The notes: generated from the letters alone by a model not told the origin. DNA of 64,000 nt from Anaeroplasma bactoclasticum (GCF_003550015.1 NZ_QXEV01000001.1:124001-188000); one strand, 5' to 3'; positions 28,993 through 38,755 are shown, counted from the stretch's first letter. Made by a program: numbers and translations.

Positions 28993-31758
28993 ATGGAAGA
29001 GAAAAAGTTATTTGAATGTTTGAATAAAGAAGAAGTATTAAATACTTTATCAACAAATATTGAAAATGGTCTATCAGAAGAAGAGGCTAAAAAAAGATTA
29101 GAAAAATATGGTGAAAATGCCTTAAAGGAAAAGAAAAAGGATGGTCCTTTTAAGATTTTTATATCTCAATTAATGGACCCTATGATTTATGTATTATTTG
29201 CAGCAATTGCTGTTACGATTGGTGTATCTATATATGAAACAGTTAAGGTATTAAAGGCAGGAGAGGCATTCAATTTCTTTGAAACAGGAGATTGGCCAGA
29301 TGTTATTATTATCCTATTAGTAATATTAATGAATGCCATTATTGGTACTATTCAAGAGATTAAAGCAGAAACATCTTTAGAGGCATTAAAGAAGATGTCT
29401 AGTCCGGAATCTACTGTCATTAGAGGTGGCAAAAGATTTAAGATTAAATCCTCTTTATTAGTTCCAGGGGACGTTGTAGTCATTGAAGAAGGAGATACCA
29501 TTGGTGCAGATTTAAGATTAATTGAGGCAGTAAACCTTAAGGTAAATGAATCCTCTTTAACTGGTGAATCTGTTCCTGCAGAAAAAGATGCAGATGTTGT
29601 ATTTACTGATTCTGTACCTCTAGGCGATAAAGCAAACCTTTGTTTTATGTCAACAACAGTAGCCTATGGTAGAGGAATTGGTGTTGTTGCATCAACAGGT
29701 ATGGCAACTGAAATTGGTAAGATTGCAGAAGGCTTAACTGAAAAGAAGGAGGAGATGACTCCTTTACAGAAGGTTTTAGCAAATCTTTCTAAGATTTTAG
29801 GCTTAATTACACTAGCTGTAGTTGCCCTTGTATTAATTGTTGAAATTATTTGGATTTTTATTGATGGATCTGGTTCTGAGATTGAGGCATATATTGAAGC
29901 AGTATTATCTGCAATTTCTTTAGCAGTAGCTGCAATCCCAGAAGGACTTGCTGCAGTAGTTACAATTGTATTATCCTTAGGTGTTCAAAGAATGGTTAAG
30001 GCAAATACTATTGTAAGAAAACTGCCTTCTGTTGAAACATTAGGTTCTGTAAGTGTTGTATGTAGTGATAAGACTGGTACATTAACACAAAATAAGATGA
30101 CTGTATTAGAAGCATATGTTCCTGGTATTCTTTATAAAAGAGAAGATTTTAAGGAAGGACATACAGATAAGAATTTAGTATTACTTGCTAAAGGAATGTC
30201 TTTATGCTCTAACGCAACTGTAGATGAGGGCTTATATGGAGACCCTACCGAAATTGCGCTTGTAGTATTTGCGAACGATTTTAATTTACATAAATCCAAG
30301 CTTGAGGCTGATTATCCTAGAGTAGAGGAATTACCATTCGATTCTGTAAGAAAGCTAATGTCTACACGTCATGAATATGAAGGTAAATCCATTGTGTTTA
30401 CAAAGGGAGCATTAGATTCTATTACAAAGCGTGCAACAAAGATTTTAGATAATGGTAAGGAAAGAGATATTAATGATTCTGATATAAAGGCTATTTATGA
30501 AAAGAATCAATATTTTGCAGATAAGGCATTAAGAGTATTAGCCTTAGCTTATCGCTATAAGGATGATATAGAAGAAGATCAATTATGCTATGTTGGTATG
30601 GTTGCAATGATTGACCCAGCTCGTCCTGAGGCAAAGGATGCAGTAGCTAAGTTTAAAACTGCAGGCATTACTACAGTAATGATTACAGGAGATCATAAGG
30701 ATACTGCATTTGCAATCGCAAAAGAATTAGGTATTGCAGAAGACATTAGCCAGTGCTATACTGGCGAGGATGTTGATAATATGAGCGAAGAGGAGCTAAA
30801 GAAATGCGTTGAAACTGCAAGAGTCTTCGCTAGAGTATCACCAGAAAATAAAGTTTCTATTGTTAAAGCATTTAAGGCCAATGGTCATATTGCTGCAATG
30901 ACAGGTGATGGTGTTAATGATGCTCCATCACTAAAAGCTGCAGACATTGGTATTGCAATGGGTATTACTGGTACTGATGTTGCTAAGGGTGCAGCAGATA
31001 TGGTATTAACGGATGATAACTTTGCATCTATTGAAAAGGCAGTTGAAGAGGGTAGATGTATTTATTCGAATATTAGAAAGACAGTATTATTCTTATTATC
31101 TTCAAATATTGCAGAAGTTATTATGATGTTTGTATTAATTTTAGTTGGTATGCCTGCTCCTTTAATTGCAATCCATTTACTATGGGTTAACCTAGTAACA
31201 GATTCCCTTCCTGCAGTTGCACTTGGTATGCAGCCAAAGGAAGATGGATTAATGAATGAAAAGCCAAGAAACCCACACGAAGGAATCTTCGCTAATGGTG
31301 GTATGCTTACAACATTACTATATGGTGCAATATTGTCCATTTCTGTTATTATTGCATATTTCATGCCTGCATTAATGAATCAGGATTTATTACAGGCATA
31401 TGGTGGAAATGTAAAAGCTCTATATAGTGCTAAGGAAAATGCTGGCATTTTGGCTCAGGCTAGAACTATGGCATTCATCACTTTAGCATTCTCTGAATTA
31501 ATGCATATGATTGGTATGTCTGATGTTAAGCATTCCTTCATCCATGTATTTAAGGATAAGAACTGGATGATGGCACTTGCCTTTATAGTAGGTATTTCAC
31601 TTCAGATTTTTGTTGTTATGGTTCCTGGTGTTAATCAGGTATTTAAAACAAGCCAATTATCTATTTCTGAGTGGTTAATTGCATTAGGATTATGCTTAAT
31701 ACCACTTGCTATACATGAATTCTTAGTTCTTGTATGGCATAGAAATGTCAAAAAGTAG
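28993..31758 (+). CDS. Calcium-type cation-transporting P-type ATPase
   Basis: 921 residues, a complete P2-type ATPase with an N-terminal cation-ATPase domain and ten predicted membrane helices. The phosphorylation site Asp359 lies in CSDKTGTLTQNKMTV; the actuator motif LTGES and hinge TGDGVNDAPSLK are intact. Helix 4 carries AIPEGLAAVV and helix 6 LLWVNLVTDSLPAVALG, the residue pattern of SERCA/PMR1-type Ca2+ pumps. It probably exports Ca2+ (possibly Mn2+). AAGGAAGG precedes ATG 28993. It is 17 bases after the fusion gene, within the same operon. Confidence 0.9.
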   Translation: MEEKKLFECLNKEEVLNTLSTNIENGLSEEEAKKRLEKYGENALKEKKKDGPFKIFISQLMDPMIYVLFAAIAVTIGVSIYETVKVLKAGEAFNFFETGDWPDVIIILLVILMNAIIGTIQEIKAETSLEALKKMSSPESTVIRGGKRFKIKSSLLVPGDVVVIEEGDTIGADLRLIEAVNLKVNESSLTGESVPAEKDADVVFTDSVPLGDKANLCFMSTTVAYGRGIGVVASTGMATEIGKIAEGLTEKKEEMTPLQKVLANLSKILGLITLAVVALVLIVEIIWIFIDGSGSEIEAYIEAVLSAISLAVAAIPEGLAAVVTIVLSLGVQRMVKANTIVRKLPSVETLGSVSVVCSDKTGTLTQNKMTVLEAYVPGILYKREDFKEGHTDKNLVLLAKGMSLCSNATVDEGLYGDPTEIALVVFANDFNLHKSKLEADYPRVEELPFDSVRKLMSTRHEYEGKSIVFTKGALDSITKRATKILDNGKERDINDSDIKAIYEKNQYFADKALRVLALAYRYKDDIEEDQLCYVGMVAMIDPARPEAKDAVAKFKTAGITTVMITGDHKDTAFAIAKELGIAEDISQCYTGEDVDNMSEEELKKCVETARVFARVSPENKVSIVKAFKANGHIAAMTGDGVNDAPSLKAADIGIAMGITGTDVAKGAADMVLTDDNFASIEKAVEEGRCIYSNIRKTVLFLLSSNIAEVIMMFVLILVGMPAPLIAIHLLWVNLVTDSLPAVALGMQPKEDGLMNEKPRNPHEGIFANGGMLTTLLYGAILSISVIIAYFMPALMNQDLLQAYGGNVKALYSAKENAGILAQARTMAFITLAFSELMHMIGMSDVKHSFIHVFKDKNWMMALAFIVGISLQIFVVMVPGVNQVFKTSQLSISEWLIALGLCLIPLAIHEFLVLVWHRNVKK

Positions 31759-31782
31759 TTTTAAAATTGGGAGAGAGAACTT

Positions 31783-33327
31783 ATGACAAACGATGTAATT
31801 TTAAAATATTTGAAAGATGAAAACTATGATAAATTAATGAAGGAATTAAATGATGCTTTACAATTTGATACATTTAATCCTGCATATCATTATTATTTGT
31901 TTTTAGCTAAAAATAAGGGATATTTAAATGTGGATTATAATAATCCAATCGATCCGGATTTATTAGATAAAGCATTAGATTTGGATTTGACAGATGTCAT
32001 TGATAGGGAGCATTATTTCTTTTCGATGCTACCATTAAAGGAAAGAATTATCTTTGCTTATGCAAATTATATGGATGAGGATGCAATAAATAAAGTTATT
32101 TCATCTAGTGCAATTAAGAATTCTAAGCTTTTCTATAATAGTAAAGAAATTAGAACATTATATGATTATGCAATGGATATAAAGCTTGAAAAGCAAATGC
32201 TTCTTACAGGTAAGGTTATTTTAAGCTTTATAGAAAATAGAGTCTATGAAACTCCTGAAGAATTAAAATTTAAAGCTTCCTTACAAGAAATTGTTGAGCA
32301 TTTTGAAAATCATCTATTTACAAAAATTACAAATGAGAAATCTAGATTGGCTAAAGATGATGATGTAGCACCTTTAGTTAGTGAAGTAAAAATAGATGAG
32401 GTTACTATAGCGCCAAATATTGAAAGTGTTAAAGTAGAAGAACCTAAAGATGATACTATAGTTATAGAATCTAAAGAAGAAATCAAGGTAGAAGAACCAA
32501 AAGTAATATTTAAAGAAGAACCAAAGGAAGACTCAAAGGAAAAGTCTTTAAATATGGATGATTATTATAGGGCAAAAAGAGAATCATTTGTGTCTAATTA
32601 TGACTATTTGAATGAGGATAAGAAAAAGGTTGTATTACCTAAAAATCAAAAAAAGGAAGAGTTTATGCCCAAAAATAGAACATTCTTTGGACTTTTCTTC
32701 CCATTTGTATTTGTAGGATTTTGGGTATTTATTGTAATATTCATTATTAACTCAAATAAGAATGGAAATCCAGTAGTTGCAACTGTATTTCTAATTGCTT
32801 ATTCTATAATTGGAGTATTCTCTTTATTCTTTGCAAGAAAAAAGATTTTAAAGGGTCTTGCTGCAATTTATATGTCTATAGAAGTAGTAATCCTTGTTTT
32901 AGGAATTACTTTTTCACAATTAAATCAAATTGGCTATACCTATCCAATTGATAATGGACACTATTCTGAACAATCTCGTAATCCTAAAACAGTACCAACA
33001 ATTATTTGTAAAACAAAAGCTTCAAGATTATATCCTGGTGGAGATAATCATTTGCTTTATTTAGATCTTTATTTAGATTCATCTTATGAAGGAACTTCTA
33101 TAAATCAAGTTAAAGGAACTTTTGCTATTGTAGATAGTCAAGGAAATATATTTGAAAGTACAGCTTATATTTCTACTCAAAATATAACTACGGTATCCTT
33201 TTATATAGATACTATATATATACAAAAAGCATATTTTACGATGAATGGAATTATATATTCAGATTACATGGTTGTAAGTGGTTTATCTATAAAAGGAGAA
33301 ATAGAAATATATTATAATTGTGAATAA
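31783..33327 (+). CDS. Membrane protein with helical N-terminus and charged linker
   Basis: 514 residues, not recognised. An N-terminal about 190-residue helical/TPR-like cytoplasmic part is followed by a lysine/glutamate-rich linker (about 200-270) with repeated KVEEPK units. Three transmembrane helices (FFGLFFPFVFVGFWVFIVIF; PVVATVFLIAYSIIGVFSLF; YMSIEVVILVLGITF) precede a beta-rich outside domain of about 125 residues. It starts 24 bases after the ATPase and ends the operon. The topology suggests a sensor or scaffold at the membrane. Confidence 0.7.
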   Translation: MTNDVILKYLKDENYDKLMKELNDALQFDTFNPAYHYYLFLAKNKGYLNVDYNNPIDPDLLDKALDLDLTDVIDREHYFFSMLPLKERIIFAYANYMDEDAINKVISSSAIKNSKLFYNSKEIRTLYDYAMDIKLEKQMLLTGKVILSFIENRVYETPEELKFKASLQEIVEHFENHLFTKITNEKSRLAKDDDVAPLVSEVKIDEVTIAPNIESVKVEEPKDDTIVIESKEEIKVEEPKVIFKEEPKEDSKEKSLNMDDYYRAKRESFVSNYDYLNEDKKKVVLPKNQKKEEFMPKNRTFFGLFFPFVFVGFWVFIVIFIINSNKNGNPVVATVFLIAYSIIGVFSLFFARKKILKGLAAIYMSIEVVILVLGITFSQLNQIGYTYPIDNGHYSEQSRNPKTVPTIICKTKASRLYPGGDNHLLYLDLYLDSSYEGTSINQVKGTFAIVDSQGNIFESTAYISTQNITTVSFYIDTIYIQKAYFTMNGIIYSDYMVVSGLSIKGEIEIYYNCE

Positions 33328-33338
33328 ATGACACTTCT

Positions 33339-33366
33339 AAAAGCCGATTCATCGGCTTTTTCTTTG
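33339..33366 (+). terminator. Terminator of the 25819-33327 operon
   Basis: AAAAGCCGA / TCGGCTTTT stem with a TTCA loop, then TCTTT. Confidence 0.88.
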
Positions 33367-33391
33367 CCATAAAATTTAACTATGGTATAAT
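33364..33391 (+). promoter_or_regulatory. Promoter TTGCCA-16-TATAAT with extended -10
   Basis: -35 TTGCCA at 33364-33369, TATAAT at 33386-33391 preceded by TGG; 31 bases before ATG 33422. Confidence 0.6.
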
Positions 33392-33421
33392 ATTTATTAG
33401 ATTTAAGAAACAGGTGTAATA

Positions 33422-36280
33422 ATGAAATTCTTTAATAAAGACAAAAAAGTGGAAGAGAATAAAATAAAAACCTATAACGAAGATGGCTATGATAGTGAAG
33501 GCTATGATATAAGTGGATATGATATCTTTGGTTATGATAGGCTAGGCTGGAATAAGGAAGGCTATAACAAAGAAGGCTATGACCATGATGGCTATAACAA
33601 AAATGGTTATAACAGGGATGGCTTTGATAGAGATGGCTTAGATATGTATGGAATGAATATCGATGGTTATGATAAGCTAGGCTATGATAGATTTGGTTAT
33701 AACAAGGAAGGCTATAATAAAAATGGCTATGATAAATATGGCTATAATAAAGAAGGATATAATTCACAAGGCTATGACAAGGAAGGCTTTAATAAGGAAG
33801 GTCTTAATAAAGATGGATTAAGACGCGAGGATATAAAAATTAAAGCTTATGATGAATTTGGTTATGACCAGGATGGGTATGATAAATATGGCTATAACAA
33901 AGAAGGCTATAATAAGCGTGGCTATAATAAGGAAGGCTATGATAAAGAAGGTTATAACTCTTTAGGCTTTAATAAGGATAATATTCACAAGAATGGTACA
34001 TTGTATGATGAGGATGGCTATAATAGAGAAGGCTTTAATAAAAATGGCTATAACCGCTTGGGCTATGATAAGAATGGAATCCATGAATCTTTAGCCCCAA
34101 GGATTAAAGAATTTAAGCTAGAAGCGAAAAAAAGCTTAGGTAAATTAATTTACCATGAAAAATATGGTGAAGGGAAAATTACTTCTATTACACCTAAATC
34201 CGATTTTAAAAGTGGTTATGCAAAGGTTGAATTTGCTCACGGAATAAAAAAAGAATTCATTTGGCCAGATGCTATTGGTAATTTCTTAACCTTAGATAGT
34301 CTTATTAAAAAGGATGATTCTTTATTAACTTATAGCGAAAAAGAATTTAAAAAAGAAAAAAAATACCTATCTAAGGTATTAGATTATTGTAATTCAAATC
34401 AAGAAAAAGAATATAAAGCTCCAATATTAGTTAGAGATAATTCTTGGAATAATCCATATGATGATGATTATGATTTCCAAGATACAGAAAACCATTTTTA
34501 TAATATTTCTATGAAGGATTATTGGAATAAGGTATCCTTATCTCCATTCTTTGGAAGCTTTATCGATAAGAATGGTTTAAAATATATTGGAAAAGAAGAA
34601 ATACCAGGGCTTGTATATGACTGGAGAAGTAAGGATGCATCTACATATTATGTATATAGATCCTTATTAAATTCTGATTTAGAAATATCTTTAGTTAGAA
34701 ATCATACCATTGAATATAAAAGATATAAATCCTTCATTGATTTATTTAATAAAGAATATCCAAATAGTATTACTTTAGCTACAGAGGATGAGTATTTATC
34801 TAGAATCTTAATAGATTCAAGATTAACAAAGGAAACTCATGATATTATCAATTCTATTCAAAATAAGCAATTTGAAATTATTTCTAATTTAAATAATGAA
34901 AATATCTTAGTAAATGGCTGTGCTGGTTCTGGTAAAACTATGGTTTTATTCCATAAGATTGCATATATGGCTTTTAATCTAGAAAAGTTTAATCCTAGCG
35001 AAGTATTAGTAATATCTTCTAATATTTTACTTAAAAGAGAAGGAGATTTACTTGCTAAAGAATTAAAACTAGATAAGATTAGAAATTATAGCCTAGAGGA
35101 ATTTTATGATTCTTGTATAGATTCTATAATAAAACCTAAAAATATCACTATAGATTATTCCTTTAAAGAAAACAATGAGAAGGCTATAAATCTTTATAAT
35201 GATAAAGCCTTAAAGCCTATTATTTTGGCATTTAAAGAGTTTTTAAATGATTGGGGTAATATTACTCAAGAATACCAAAAATCTTTAAAAAGAAAAGAAG
35301 AAATATTTAAGGATTCTAATTATTTAGATGAGGTATTAAATCTATTTAAAGATATTCCTTTCATGAATTTATTAACGGAATTTAATACCTTAGAAATCAA
35401 AAGAATAAAGGATTTATTTAAGGATTCTATAGAATATAATGATAATGGTTCTATAAAAAAGAAATATAAGAATTCTATAGAATTTAAGGAATTATTAGAG
35501 AAAGATTCTACTATATTAAATAAAGCCTATGCATATATGAATTATAAGAATGAAATTAAGAATTATAATTTATATAAAGAAGGAAAATTAAATGAATTTA
35601 TAGTTCCTTTAGCTTCTTATTTCTTAAATAAAGAAATTAAATATAGCTATAATCCACTAGATTATAAATTCTTAATTCTTTATTTAATTAAAGATTATAT
35701 TAAGGATTATCCATTCACAAATAGAATATTTATTGATGAATATCAAAATTATTCTTTAGTTGAATTTAATTTATTAAAAGAATTATATCCATATGCCACA
35801 TTTAATTTCTTTGGTGATATCAAACAAAGAATAGATGCATCTGGTATTAAATCTAGCTTAGAATTACCATTTATTTGTAAATCTTATGAGCTTAATGTAA
35901 ATTATAGATCTGCAAAAGAGATATGCTGGTATTTAAATAAGAATTATGATACCAATATGGTACCTATTGGTATAAGTGGTATTGCAGAAGAAAAGGACTT
36001 ATCTGAAAAATTATATATTGATGAAGAAAATGATAGATGTGCTTTAATTGTTAAAAGCTTAGAATATACAAAGGAATTAAAGGCTAAGGATAAATGTAAA
36101 TTCATCAATATATTAAATAAAGATAAGATGGATAAGAAATTTATTAACATTTTATTAGTAGATGATGTAAAAGGTCTTGAATTTGAAAAGGTTTATGTTT
36201 ATCCTAAAGGTATGAGCAAAGAAGAGGAATACTTAGCTTCCTCTCGTGCTTTAAGGCATTTAGTAATGTTAAAGGGGTGA
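33422..36280 (+). CDS. UvrD/Rep-type SF1 helicase with an N-terminal array of GYN/GYD pentapeptide repeats
   Basis: 952 residues. After a 20-residue basic start come about 37 repeats of five residues with consensus (D/E/N)G(Y/F)(D/N)(K/R), residues 21-135 and 146-222 with one ten-residue break and one seven-residue insertion. Residues about 240-290 (LGKLIYHEKYGEGKI... AKVEFAHGIKKEFIWPDAI) resemble the Tudor-like DNA/RNA-polymerase-binding tail of UvrD/PcrA, here moved in front of the motor. The motor has Walker A NGCAGSGKT (Lys505), Walker B IFIDEYQN (Asp772-Glu773), motif III FFGDIKQRID, NYRSAKEI, and KGLEFEKVYVYP with SSRALRHL near the end. All core ATPase motifs are present. What the repeat array binds is unknown. 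It is followed directly by the gene at 36285. Confidence 0.85.
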   Translation: MKFFNKDKKVEENKIKTYNEDGYDSEGYDISGYDIFGYDRLGWNKEGYNKEGYDHDGYNKNGYNRDGFDRDGLDMYGMNIDGYDKLGYDRFGYNKEGYNKNGYDKYGYNKEGYNSQGYDKEGFNKEGLNKDGLRREDIKIKAYDEFGYDQDGYDKYGYNKEGYNKRGYNKEGYDKEGYNSLGFNKDNIHKNGTLYDEDGYNREGFNKNGYNRLGYDKNGIHESLAPRIKEFKLEAKKSLGKLIYHEKYGEGKITSITPKSDFKSGYAKVEFAHGIKKEFIWPDAIGNFLTLDSLIKKDDSLLTYSEKEFKKEKKYLSKVLDYCNSNQEKEYKAPILVRDNSWNNPYDDDYDFQDTENHFYNISMKDYWNKVSLSPFFGSFIDKNGLKYIGKEEIPGLVYDWRSKDASTYYVYRSLLNSDLEISLVRNHTIEYKRYKSFIDLFNKEYPNSITLATEDEYLSRILIDSRLTKETHDIINSIQNKQFEIISNLNNENILVNGCAGSGKTMVLFHKIAYMAFNLEKFNPSEVLVISSNILLKREGDLLAKELKLDKIRNYSLEEFYDSCIDSIIKPKNITIDYSFKENNEKAINLYNDKALKPIILAFKEFLNDWGNITQEYQKSLKRKEEIFKDSNYLDEVLNLFKDIPFMNLLTEFNTLEIKRIKDLFKDSIEYNDNGSIKKKYKNSIEFKELLEKDSTILNKAYAYMNYKNEIKNYNLYKEGKLNEFIVPLASYFLNKEIKYSYNPLDYKFLILYLIKDYIKDYPFTNRIFIDEYQNYSLVEFNLLKELYPYATFNFFGDIKQRIDASGIKSSLELPFICKSYELNVNYRSAKEICWYLNKNYDTNMVPIGISGIAEEKDLSEKLYIDEENDRCALIVKSLEYTKELKAKDKCKFINILNKDKMDKKFINILLVDDVKGLEFEKVYVYPKGMSKEEEYLASSRALRHLVMLKG
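33482..34087 (+). repeat. 15-bp-period coding repeat array (GYN/GYD)
   Basis: About 37 units of 15 bases encoding GY(N/D)xx-type pentapeptides, in blocks 33482-33826 and 33857-34087. Many units share GGCTATAA. The array is in frame throughout, so it is a protein repeat, not a CRISPR or satellite. Confidence 0.9.
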
Positions 36281-36284
36281 TATC

Positions 36285-37151
36285 TTGGCTGCCCATATTG
36301 AAAGTTTAAAAGATTTAGAAGGGATTTATAAATACAATGATTGTGATTTATATAAGCTTGGAAAAGAATTTCCAAATCTAGATGATGATATAAGAAATTT
36401 AAATGTGTCTGATAACACATTTAAAAGATGGAATGAAGAATATGTATCTAAGCATATTGAATTATTTAATCCTAAAAATGAAAAAGCAATTGCTTATTTA
36501 AAAAGAGATATCTTCTTAAATGTAGATTATTCCTATACCATTTTACTTTTTGATTGCTTTAAAAGAATTTTAGATATAGATGCTATAGAAGCTTCTGAAA
36601 AGCTTGAATACCTATTAGATATTCATTTTAGCTTATATCCTGGTAAGCAAGAGCCATTTACTGGCTTTATGGGTCTTGCAGTATATAATAAGGATTATGA
36701 TAGATTAAATGAAATGAGAGATATCTATATCGACTTATTATTAAAAGCAAAACCAAAGGATGGTATAGATTCTTATAAGATATTCATTATATTCTCTTTA
36801 GCATATGATTTAGATTATCATCTTGATGATGTAAATAAAAAATATGCCTTAAGAGCTTCTAAGGCATTTGAGGAAGATTTAGATGATGGAGAATCCTTAT
36901 GGCCTATGGTATGCTATTTAACTGGTATAGCAGTAGAAGAAAACTTTAAAAATGCGTATAGAGCATTAAAACTTACTTACGATAAATACCATGAAATCAG
37001 CGATGATTTCTTAAATTATTTAGCATTTATTAACTATATAGCAAAAAGAAATTATACCGTAGATGATGTATTAAAACTAGAATCATTATCTAAGGCAGAA
37101 CCAATGCCAGAATTATCAGAAAAAATTGGCTTATATCCAGGTGAAATGTAA
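36285..37151 (+). CDS. Hypothetical helical protein, TTG start
   Basis: 288 residues, not recognised; predicted mostly helical and tetratricopeptide-like (e.g. KKYALRASKAFEEDL, AYRALKLTYDKYHEI). No signal or membrane segment. The start is TTG 36285, supported by AAAGGGGTGA five bases upstream and the absence of a nearby ATG. It begins four bases after the repeat-helicase stop, so the two are probably translated together and may act as partners. A strong terminator follows. Confidence 0.75.
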   Translation: MAAHIESLKDLEGIYKYNDCDLYKLGKEFPNLDDDIRNLNVSDNTFKRWNEEYVSKHIELFNPKNEKAIAYLKRDIFLNVDYSYTILLFDCFKRILDIDAIEASEKLEYLLDIHFSLYPGKQEPFTGFMGLAVYNKDYDRLNEMRDIYIDLLLKAKPKDGIDSYKIFIIFSLAYDLDYHLDDVNKKYALRASKAFEEDLDDGESLWPMVCYLTGIAVEENFKNAYRALKLTYDKYHEISDDFLNYLAFINYIAKRNYTVDDVLKLESLSKAEPMPELSEKIGLYPGEM

Positions 37152-37154
37152 AAT

Positions 37155-37182
37155 AGCTCCCAATCGGGAGCTTTTACTTTTA
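37155..37182. terminator. Terminator between convergent genes
   Basis: AGCTCCC / GGGAGCT stem with an AATC loop, then TTTTACTTTT. It lies between convergent genes and may serve both strands. Confidence 0.85.
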
Positions 37183-37184
37183 TA

Positions 37185-38624
37185 TTACTTATATTTGTCT
37201 ATTATATAGCTTGCAGAATGAGCTAAGTCTGGTAGCATTGTAGAATCATTAATGCCTACATTCGCAAGCTCTTTAAAGATACCAGCTTTATTTTTAATAA
37301 TGATACGAGGTAAACCTGTTAATGTTCTTGAAGAGAAAATCGGATCATATAAATCTCTTTCATTGTTTAAATAATTACTATCTAATCCAAAAAGAATAAA
37401 TCCACCAGACTGCATACGAACTCTATCATTAATGAATCCAACCTTAACAATTCTAGGTATCATTAGGTTTGAAAAATAGAAGCTATTATAATTATTTTTT
37501 TCAGCAGATACTAAACTAATTAATCGTGCGCAGGATTCTATTTCTGATTCTTTTATTGAGCTAAAAGGGAATCGTTGATTTAAAGTTTTATAAGTTTTAT
37601 TAATTCCCATTCTATATTCTAAAGGACTTATATTGGGTATTATTTCCTTGTTGAATATATCTTCAATATTTTCATTATTAATCTTCTTTAGCACATTCAT
37701 AATTGCATTCTTATCTTCATTTCTTATTTTGGCTAGATTAGCTAAATAAGATACACTAACCATATCGCTATCGTATATACAATTTTTGTGTGAGAAATAA
37801 ACTATTATTTCTCCATACTCTTTTTGTTGATTATCCCCAGTATATATTTTATTTGTTGCCATATATAAGGCTACTAAAGGATTAGTAGTTATATCTAATA
37901 GTCTTGTTTTTAATTCAAAATGCTGCATATCGGTTAATTGTTCAATTGCAGAGTGTCCATTAAAATGATTTGGATGTCTTTGAATCATTTCCTTAACCAT
38001 TTTATCTTCATTTTCACCATTTTTAATTCTAAAAACTGCAGCTTGTTCAGGATATATTGGTGTACTTACCCCACGAAAGAAGACGTCTGTAGGATTATTC
38101 TCATAAGACTCGATGATACTTAAATATTTGTCTTTTCTTTTGTCCCCAGACTCATTTATAATAGTTTTAATTTCAGTGATTGCCTTTTGATATTTTGAAT
38201 CTCCAGATAGGATCTTTTTTCTATACTCTATAGATTCCAAATTCTTAAGTGTATCGCTGAATTTATCTTGTATTAATTTGTATATTTCGGATGTTAAAGT
38301 AAGATCTACATACATTAATTTTATAAAGGTATCTAAGTATCTATAAAAATTTGTCACATTAATATATTGTGATAAGTTTGATACTTCGAATGTTAAACTT
38401 TGTACAGGACCATCATCTGTTATATTTATATATTCAGCAGATTTCAAGAATTCATCTCGTTTTACCTCTTTAACGAATATTTTTTCATTATTAAATCTTA
38501 CAGAACCATCCTTAAGAAAGGATAATTCCCTGTATGAATAATGTTTATTTTCAAATTCTGGTTTTAGCTCAAAATCTGTTATTTCAGCTTCTTTGTTGCT
38601 GCTATTAGTGTAATAAAAACCCAT
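37185..38624 (-). CDS. FRG-domain protein
   Basis: 479 residues. The first 170 residues are unassigned. An FRG domain (PF08867) begins at VFFRGVST (Arg near residue 184) and continues through HPNHF, LTDMQHFELKTRLLDITTNPLVALYMA and a C-terminal ESEIESCARL segment. FRG proteins are of unknown biochemistry and are scattered in mobile and defence loci. The start at 38624 follows GGGGGAA on the minus strand. It is monocistronic and opposite to its neighbours. Confidence 0.8.
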   Translation of the reverse strand: MGFYYTNSSNKEAEITDFELKPEFENKHYSYRELSFLKDGSVRFNNEKIFVKEVKRDEFLKSAEYINITDDGPVQSLTFEVSNLSQYINVTNFYRYLDTFIKLMYVDLTLTSEIYKLIQDKFSDTLKNLESIEYRKKILSGDSKYQKAITEIKTIINESGDKRKDKYLSIIESYENNPTDVFFRGVSTPIYPEQAAVFRIKNGENEDKMVKEMIQRHPNHFNGHSAIEQLTDMQHFELKTRLLDITTNPLVALYMATNKIYTGDNQQKEYGEIIVYFSHKNCIYDSDMVSVSYLANLAKIRNEDKNAIMNVLKKINNENIEDIFNKEIIPNISPLEYRMGINKTYKTLNQRFPFSSIKESEIESCARLISLVSAEKNNYNSFYFSNLMIPRIVKVGFINDRVRMQSGGFILFGLDSNYLNNERDLYDPIFSSRTLTGLPRIIIKNKAGIFKELANVGINDSTMLPDLAHSASYIIDKYK

Positions 38625-38755
38625 ATTTAATTTTCCCCCAATTCATTCAATCATTATAATTATAGTCTATTAATAAAAAAACAAAAAGAATTTAAAACAT
38701 ATTTCTAAAAAAAGTTTTATTTCATATATTTGTATTCAAGTTTTTATGGTTAATA

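Noticed and set aside
33432-33767. 111-residue open frame on the minus strand opposite the GYN/GYD repeats
   Set aside because: It is a shadow of the 15-bp repeat: the reverse frame is stop-free because the unit is repeated. No ribosome site.
33482-34087. CRISPR-like array
   Set aside because: Units are 15 bp, contiguous without spacers, and in frame with a helicase gene. This is a protein repeat.
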